A stretch of 19,840 bases of DNA from QHWK01 sp035315685 (GTDB lineage Bacteria > Acidobacteriota > Vicinamibacteria > Vicinamibacterales > CAVVIG01): NCBI GenBank assembly GCA_035315685.1, contig DATFXR010000553.1, positions 1 to 19,840 of the forward strand, written 5' to 3'. Under the pieces are notes generated by a model that was not told the DNA's origin, did not search any database, and was given only the letters and a program-made list of their open reading frames with translations. The position numbers were made by a program, and so were the translations under genes. Position 1 is the first letter of the stretch; each line of letters begins with the position of its first letter. This document shows positions 15,877-19,840 of this stretch, one piece after another.

Positions 15877-16103
15877 TGGCGGCGGCAGACGGCAGAATAA
15901 CGCAGCTGATGATGGCCGTCCGGTCGAGTCACGCGACGATTCCAACGCCGTTGAACTGGCGGCCAGACCAAGTCGTCGATCTCGGTTTCGTTTCGCGGTA
16001 ATCGACGCAGCTGAGGAGACACGTCGCGCCGCGGGAAAGGCCGCACCCACACGTTCGTAGATGCTTCGATCGGCTTGACTCCAGCGCAACGCCATCGATG
16101 CAG

Positions 16104-16940
16104 CTAGACAGACATCGCGATCGTCAGCAGCACGTCCGCGGTCATCTCGCCGCTTGCGAGCAGGTAGAATGCGCCGCCGTCGTGCCAGGAGATAACCGCT
16201 GGCGAACGGCCGTCGACATCTTCGGGCGTGGGCGCGGGGCCCAGTTCGTACATGCGCGCGGGCCGTCCCAGAATGGACGCCTCTTGCGGCGCGGGTCCGT
16301 AGGAGACGTTGAGCGCGAGGAACTGAGCTTGTTCAGCCGTCCGGTGCGACTGAGTGAATACGAACTGGCCATAATCGGCTTCCAATGTGCGCTCTCCGAT
16401 CGGTACGGCTCGCAGTCTGTGGTCGCGCACGAACACACGAAGGGTTGGCGGGCCCGCGCCGGCCGTTGCTTTGGGAACTCTGGGGACGAAGGCCACGAGC
16501 GCTTGGGCCGCGTCCCACGACCCGGCTGTTGCGAAGTGCGGGTTCCCGATGCGACGCTCCGCGGTCGCGAGCACGTCGATCATTTCACGGTCGTTTCGGC
16601 CGACGGCTAGATCGAGCGCCGCGAGGCCGGCGAACCCGGGTGCGCCCGAACCCCTGAGCGTGACATCCGCACCCGCGTCGACCAGGACACACACGATTTC
16701 GCCATGACCGCCGATGACGGCAAGCATCAATGCGCTCAGCCCGTACTTCGCAGCATGGTCGAGTGCCGCGCCGCGGCGCACCAACCATTCGACGACGGGC
16801 TTGTGTCCTGCGGTGGCCGCGAGCATGAGCGCCGTCTGGTTGTGGCGGTTGCGCGCGTTGATGTCGGCCCCGCTTTCGGCGAGTTGCTTCAGATCGTCCA
16901 GCAAACCCCGATGGACGGCTTCCTCCCACTCACGCGTCAT
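16104..16940 (-). CDS. Ankyrin-repeat protein with C-terminal beta domain
   Basis: A 278-residue protein. Residues 1-130 are about four ankyrin repeats: EEAVHRGLLDDLKQLAESGA, then NQTALMLAATAGHKPVVEWL, LSALMLAVIGGHGEIVCVLV and LAALDLAVGRNDREMIDVLA. Residues 150-278 form a beta-rich domain with RMYELGP (about 228-234) and SWHDGGAFYLLASGEMTADV (about 248-267). The latter recalls the DUF4367-like domains often attached to anti-sigma or outer-membrane-lipid sensors ('W..G...Y.L.....(s/t)..ell.iA'). There is no signal peptide. The ATG at 16940 overlaps the end of an upstream open frame in the GATGACGCGTGA arrangement, so coupling to that frame is possible. A protein-protein interaction role is likely; the target is unknown. 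Confidence 0.75.
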   Translation of the reverse strand: MTREWEEAVHRGLLDDLKQLAESGADINARNRHNQTALMLAATAGHKPVVEWLVRRGAALDHAAKYGLSALMLAVIGGHGEIVCVLVDAGADVTLRGSGAPGFAGLAALDLAVGRNDREMIDVLATAERRIGNPHFATAGSWDAAQALVAFVPRVPKATAGAGPPTLRVFVRDHRLRAVPIGERTLEADYGQFVFTQSHRTAEQAQFLALNVSYGPAPQEASILGRPARMYELGPAPTPEDVDGRSPAVISWHDGGAFYLLASGEMTADVLLTIAMSV

Positions 16941-17220
16941 CCGATGAATCCACGACCACGGGCTCGCGAATCGATTCGTCGAGCAGGGCGATCGGTTTGC
17001 GGACCGGATGCTCCCAGGCCGCGACCGCGCCGCCGCGACTCACACCGACGATACCAACGCCTTCCGTTCCTCGGTTTGCCCACTGCACCGCCAGCGCCCG
17101 CGCGGCGAAGGCGCCGCGGCTGTAGAACAGATCGATCCGGCGTTCGAGGAAATGCGCTTCCCAGCCGCACGAGCGCTGTCCATTCTCTTCGTGTGGGGTT
17201 GGCTGTGTTAGTCGGCCTTT
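16930..17220 (-). pseudogene. Start-less alpha/beta-hydrolase-like open frame
   Basis: A 96-codon open frame with strong third-position GC bias but no ATG, GTG or TTG near its 5' end. It reads CGWEAHFLERRIDLFYSRGA, then VQWANRGTEGVGIVGVSRGG and KPIALLDESIREPVVVDSSD. The 'GIVGVSRGG' strand-turn-helix fits the nucleophile elbow (G-x-S-x-G) of alpha/beta hydrolases, preceded by a helix as expected. The catalytic Asp and His regions are not visible and the N-terminal half is absent, so this is probably a truncated gene. Its stop overlaps the ankyrin start by 11 bases; its 5' end runs into the 3' end of the small membrane protein gene. The family call depends on one motif. Confidence 0.35.
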
Positions 17221-17573
17221 TCATTTGCCGCCTCGAGCGCGGCGCGCGCCGCGTCGGCCTCAATCTCAATGCGAGCGCGCGATTCTCGAAACGGCCGCAA
17301 TCGGTGGCGCGATCCATCGCTCAGGCCTCGCGAATACCCCAGGTAGAGCACGACACCGATCCAGCCCAAGACCGCGACAGCCATGATGAGCCAAACTGGT
17401 CCCTTCCTCTGTACCCAGACAAACAAGAATAGGCCGAAGAACCCGACGTACATCGCGATGCGGCACGCCACCGCCAGCTTCTCGGACTTGTTGAAGCGGC
17501 TGCTGATGAGGCCAGCCCAAAATCCCGTGATGATGAGCGCTACGAGCACGAGGAAGATTGTGCCGGCGTTCAT
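17208..17573 (-). CDS. Small membrane protein with three transmembrane helices
   Basis: 121 residues. The start at 17573 is preferred because its ATG overlaps the TGA of the upstream ligase frame (ATGA), implying translational coupling; an ATG at 17582 is the alternative. Helices: TIFLVLVALIITGFWAGLIS (5-24), IAMYVGFFGLFLFVWV (39-54) and VWLIMAVAVLGWIGVVLYL (59-77). The tail (86-121) is charged and helical, ending AARAALEAANEKAD, perhaps a short coiled coil. I do not recognise a family. The long N-terminal extension possible from 17738 is only a shadow of the ligase frame. Confidence 0.65.
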   Translation of the reverse strand: MNAGTIFLVLVALIITGFWAGLISSRFNKSEKLAVACRIAMYVGFFGLFLFVWVQRKGPVWLIMAVAVLGWIGVVLYLGYSRGLSDGSRHRLRPFRESRARIEIEADAARAALEAANEKAD

Positions 17574-17968
17574 GGTTCGCATTCCCTGCCGTGGTCCACA
17601 ACACCGCGGTTCTTGACCTTGACCCACGAGGTCTGGATGCCGTCGTGCTGATACGTGCCGCGGCTCCACTTCGCGACGACGCCTTCCAGGTCGAAGAGCA
17701 GCCGGTAGAAGTTGCTGCGGCCGTCGGCGTCGAGGCACACGAGCTCGCCGTCGAGGACCGCATCACGGCAACGAACGCTATGGGTGATCTCCTCGCCGAA
17801 CGGGTCCCATTTCGCGAAGGCGTGGCCGCGACGGGAGACGAGCCGGCACTCGTGGCCCTCGACGATCGCGAGGGCGCGGCAGCCGTCGTGTTTCATTTCG
17901 TACAGCCAGTCGGGATGGTCGAACGGTTCCGGAACGGAGACGAGCGGCATCGTGCGGGGGAATGGCAC
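17570..17968 (-). CDS. Internally deleted ATP-dependent DNA ligase
   Basis: A 132-residue frame from GTG 17968 (ATG 17950 is an alternative). It begins with ligase motif I, WLYEMKHDGCRAL (21-33, adenylation Lys26 in KxDG). SRRGHAF (45-51) and motif III, AVLDGELVCLDADG (70-83), follow. After SNFYRLLF (85-92) it jumps directly to motif IV, DLEGVVAKWSRGTYQHDG (93-110), and motif V, SWVKVKN (114-120). In related bacterial ligases of the LigD-type core, roughly 75-100 residues with the 'F.(A/F)FD.L.LDG.DLR' segment separate motifs III and IV. That whole block is missing without breaking the frame, and the OB-fold domain after motif V is absent too. It is unlikely to seal DNA. The stop overlaps the start of the small membrane protein gene (ATGA). 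Confidence 0.75.
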   Translation of the reverse strand: MPFPRTMPLVSVPEPFDHPDWLYEMKHDGCRALAIVEGHECRLVSRRGHAFAKWDPFGEEITHSVRCRDAVLDGELVCLDADGRSNFYRLLFDLEGVVAKWSRGTYQHDGIQTSWVKVKNRGVVDHGRECEP

Positions 17969-17992
17969 CGCGGGTCAGCTTAGCGTACCCTC

Positions 17993-18008
17993 CGCGTCCA
18001 CGGACGCG
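17993..18008. repeat. Perfect 7-bp inverted repeat upstream of the ligase frame
   Basis: CGCGTCC (17993-17999) and GGACGCG (18002-18008) are inverted copies around AC. The site lies between the start of the leftward ligase frame and the left end of the rightward recombinase fragment, that is, near the left breakpoint of that fragment. It could be a promoter-region site or a breakpoint-associated palindrome. Confidence 0.35.
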
Positions 18009-18034
18009 TTGCGCGACTGATCCGCCAGCGGGGT

Positions 18035-18642
18035 ATGGCCCCAGCGCCGGAGGACGGCCTCGCGGCCCTGACCGATGTCTTGTTCCCGCCGGACGATTCG
18101 ACCGCAACTGACACGTTGCGTCGATCGTTTGGCGACGGCTTCAGGCTCCTGGCCATGCGGGTGCAGTCGCAGGGCCTGTCGCCGAAGCTCCGCAGACGTA
18201 GCCGGCCGGGCCAACTGACCGAATCGCCGTTCTATCGGATCGGCGGCGCCAGCGAAGTCATCGTCGAGCGCTGGTTCGCAGGCGTCTTGTCGGCAAGCGA
18301 CGCCGACGTCTGGCGCGGTGAGTACGGCCGTTGTCGGGAGCAATTAACGGAGATTCACTGGCGAGTCGAACGCGAGGGCGTCAGCACCGACGTCGTCTAC
18401 TGGAGTTGGTCGAGCGCTGTCTCGCGCGAATGGCGGCGATGGTGGAGGTCATGATCGCACCGGCCGGGCGATCATCCGCCGACGCGTTGCGGCGTGTGAT
18501 CATCGCGCTCGCCACCTCCGCGAACGACGATCGCAGCGTGCGACACCTGATCCGGTGGAACACGCACCTCCTGCAGCGGCGGATCGTCGAACGTTCGAGC
18601 CGCACCGGCGAACACTACGTCACCTCGACGCGGGCCGAGTAT
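18035..18642 (+). pseudogene. Middle part of a Gcr-type 'site-specific recombinase' (SpecificRecomb), frameshifted
   Basis: Frame 2 from 18035 gives LAALTDVLFPPDD, SFGDGFRLLAMRVQSQGLSP, SPFYRIGG and CREQLTEIHWRVEREGVST, then DVVY ending near 18400. Frame 1 continues at 18400 with LELVERCLARMAAMVEVMIA, ALRRVIIALATSANDDRSVR, NTHLLQRRIVERSSRTGEHY and TRAEY (18628-18642). Together this follows the SpecificRecomb/Gcr family, in which 'GVS.D.VYRLE..ERL' is continuous and '(R)NTHLLA.KIVER...TGEHY....R.EY' is conserved. A 4-base loss after the TAC at 18398-18400 would explain the frameshift. The C-terminal half is absent and the N-terminal part lies on the other strand (next entry). Despite the family name, members are membrane proteins of unclear function. 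Confidence 0.65.
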
Positions 18643-19020
18643 GCGAGCCAGGCGATCGATGTCAGAGGGCCGTCCGAACAGCCGCCGAAGCAGATGGCCG
18701 AGGTCGCGATCATCACGCGGACGCGGCAGCACTCTGTTCATCGCGCGTTCGCCGAGTTCGGCGAAGAACCCTCGTTCGCTGGGGATGCCGGCGTGCGCGA
18801 CGGCGTTCGTCCCGTCGGTTTCGGTCAGCAGCGCGCCGACGGCCGCCTGGAACCGGCGCCGCAGATCGGGCTGTTCGAGCATCCCCAGCACGAGATCGAG
18901 GCGAGCGCAGGATGCGCTCCCATCGTCGCGCACCCAGTCGACCAGTGTGACAATCGCGTCGATCCGCTCGCCGAGCGTGCCCGCCCGGGAAACCGCGTCG
19001 ATGCGTCCGCCGGCGCTCGT
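18640..19020 (-). pseudogene. N-terminal part of the Gcr-type recombinase, inverted relative to its middle part
   Basis: On the minus strand the frame reads ERIDAIVTLVDWVRDDG, LDLVLGMLEQPDLRRRFQAA, VGALLTETDGTNAVAHAGIP, SERGFFAELGERAMNRVLPR, PRDDRDLGHLLRRLFGRPSD and IDRLARI, ending at 18640. The 'aLL.ETD.TN.....GIPS.RGFF.ELGER....LLP.P.D.RDL...L.RLF....D' pattern is the N-terminal region of the SpecificRecomb family. Homology stops at 18640, exactly where the rightward middle fragment stops (18642). The two pieces belong to one gene in the order N then middle but now face each other tail-to-tail. The frame remains open past the junction, but there it is only antisense of the other fragment. 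Confidence 0.65.
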
Positions 19021-19152
19021 TCGATCATGAACGGTCGCAACCTCGTGCCGCGATCGCAGGCGAATCGTCTCCAAGGGCTGCCGTGGAACGACTCCGTTCG
19101 GACAAGCGTGCCACACCGCTCGTCCAAAGAGCGATTGCAAAGTTCTATCAGG

Positions 19153-19530
19153 TTAGCGGCGATGAAGTACGAGGGTCACGGCCAGACGAGCCGTCGCGGT
19201 CGCGTCTCTTCGCGCTAGTGAAAGGGGCGCCGCCCGCAATCCGGCGCGGGCCTCCAGTTCTCTGAAGGCGACGAGCCACGCGAGGGCTTCGAGCAATCGG
19301 CTCTTACGGCGGCCAGGGCGCAACGGCAGCGGGCGCCATCGGGTGTAGTCGTGAAGATGGGCCGTCGCGAGGCCCGCACCCAGATCCTCGTGACCATTGA
19401 CGGTCCATCGGGAGACCGATCTCCCCTCGATTGGCCTTGGCGCTCGGGCGGTCGATACAGGACGCGTCGCACACCCGGCGTGGCAGTGCAAGAGCACCCG
19501 CCCGTCCGCGCCGATCCCTGGCCTGATGAC
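19153..19530 (-). pseudogene. Possible relic with primase-type 'GRVLLHCHAGC' zinc-binding motif
   Basis: The minus frame contains GADGRVLLHCHAGCATRP; the C-H-x-x-C part is at about 19471-19506. 'DGRVLLHCHAGC' is highly characteristic of phage and island primase/helicase N-termini, in which this Cys/His cluster binds zinc. Sequence on either side (upstream 'CPAH.D..PSL', downstream 'VL.ALGL') is not preserved in this frame. Farther on, SRLLEALAWLVAFRELEARA is helical but unassignable. A chance hit is possible. Proximity to the integrase relic makes a mobile-element origin plausible. Otherwise the 19141-19549 stretch holds nothing I recognise. Confidence 0.25.
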
Positions 19531-19549
19531 GGTCGCCGCGACGCGATCG

Positions 19550-19753
19550 ATGGCTTCGAACAAGCAGTTTGTGCTCCAGGATCTGAAAGCAGACAAGAGC
19601 CGCCGCACGTTGGCGCCGCCAGCCGTCTGCCTCTAGGCGCTGCGCGCGCATCGCACCAGGCAACTCGAAGAACGGTTGAAGACGGGCGCGCGGTGGACCG
19701 AGACGGGTCTCGCGTGGTCTGATCCCTCAGGCTGTCAGATAGGGGTCGACTGA
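19550..19753 (+). pseudogene. Tyrosine recombinase (phage-type integrase) fragment with internal amber stop
   Basis: The frame reads NKQFVLQDLKADKSRRTLAP, PAVCL, TAG (19634-19636), then ALRAHRTRQLEERLKTGARW and TETGLAWSDPSGCQIGVD, with TGA at 19751-19753. The 'LKT..SRRTL.LP......L..HR..Q..ERL..G..W...GL.F....G.P' pattern is the middle of the catalytic domain of phage-type integrases. The Lys-Ser-Arg-Arg stretch is the beta-hairpin with the catalytic Lys. The catalytic His-x-x-Arg and Tyr, and the N-terminal DNA-binding part, are missing. It is a dead gene. Its place some 40 bases from a tRNA 3' end fits an element that used the tRNA as integration target. Confidence 0.7.
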
Positions 19754-19766
19754 ACGCGTGTTCAGT
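19749..19766. promoter_or_regulatory. TetR-like operator palindrome
   Basis: ACTGAAC (19749-19755) and GTTCAGT (19760-19766) are perfect 7-bp inverted arms around GCGT. This size and spacing resemble operators of TetR-family repressors (TGAAC.CG.GTTCA type). The adjacent 3' AAACTAAAC is unusually AT-rich here. The gene controlled, if any, may lie outside the window, or the site may have regulated the lost integrase element. Confidence 0.4.
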
Positions 19767-19793
19767 AAACTAAACGGCTTTGTTCGGGAATAC

Positions 19794-19840
19794 TGGAGCC
19801 GGCGACCCGACTTGAACGGGTGACCTGCTGATTACGAATC
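19794..19840 (-). tRNA. tRNA-Thr(CGT), 3' half, cut by the window edge
   Basis: Read leftward from the edge: anticodon loop TTCGTAA with anticodon CGT followed by stem strand TCAGC, variable loop AGGTC, and T-arm stem ACCCG, loop TTCAAGT, stem CGGGT. The acceptor strand CGCCGGC, discriminator T and an encoded CCA (19794-19796) follow. The acceptor 5' strand and D-arm lie beyond the window. The invariant TTCAA of the T-loop and the 7-base anticodon loop with U33 are present. Confidence 0.85.

Noticed and set aside
18331..19218. Single 295-residue plus-strand gene
   Set aside because: Only its part up to about 18642 matches the recombinase family; the rest is antisense of the minus-strand N-terminal fragment.
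19794..19840. Direct att repeat of the tRNA 3' end elsewhere in the window
   Set aside because: I looked for the T-arm/acceptor sequence near other relics and did not see a second copy; the other island end may lie outside or be lost.

Overview
The window is high-GC bacterial DNA. Its best phylogenetic hints are protein features that I associate with Acidobacteriota (Vicinamibacterales-like lineages). These are an exported protein with a VPYALKAADAETLGG segment, a Delta-60 propeller ending in tandem 'GVTVIKAVHITELR'-type repeats, and an ECF sigma factor next to a TPR-CHAT protease. This taxonomic guess is inference from memory, not from a search.

Layout. Bases 3-152 are the 3' end of a probable MTA/SAH nucleosidase, followed by about 0.76 kb without a convincing gene. 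Bases 917-4151 hold two polytopic GT-C-like membrane proteins in tandem, the first PIG-V-like, ending at a perfect hairpin. Bases 4237-4641 encode a small SpoIIAA/STAS-like protein. It converges, through a compact palindrome, on a leftward pair of secreted proteins at 4707-7710: a seven-repeat Delta-60 beta-propeller with a 38-residue-period C-terminal triplet, and a tail-fibre-like exported protein.

Bases 8019-13048 form a tight rightward operon and are the most interesting intact system. It encodes an ECF sigma factor, a single-pass membrane protein (anti-sigma-like N-terminus, FlgT-like beta domain, TPR-like tail) and a 1062-residue exported TPR-CHAT cysteine protease with a visible His/Cys dyad. 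By topology the protease and the tail of the membrane protein lie on the same side of the membrane. This suggests a proteolytic switch: CHAT cleavage of the anti-sigma releases the sigma factor. It is formally similar to the known CHAT protease-substrate-sigma factor logic of Craspase (Csx29/Csx30/RpoE), but without CRISPR genes.

From about 13.05 kb to the right edge the window becomes a gene graveyard. It holds the C-terminus of a likely hydrogenase maturation protease placed head-to-head with an internal fragment of hypF, a truncated outer-membrane barrel, and a start-less alpha/beta-hydrolase-like ORF. An ATP-dependent DNA ligase has lost its centre in frame. A Gcr-type 'site-specific recombinase' gene is split into two pieces on opposite strands that meet tail-to-tail within 3 bp, and one piece carries a frameshift. 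A tyrosine-recombinase C-terminus with an internal amber stop lies about 40 bp from the 3' end of a tRNA-Thr(CGT). Intact or apparently intact genes in this stretch are a two-domain exported protein (14418-14972, with a good promoter and RBS), an ankyrin protein (16104-16940) and a small three-helix membrane protein (17208-17573). The recombinase relic beside the tRNA suggests the boundary of an old integrated island.
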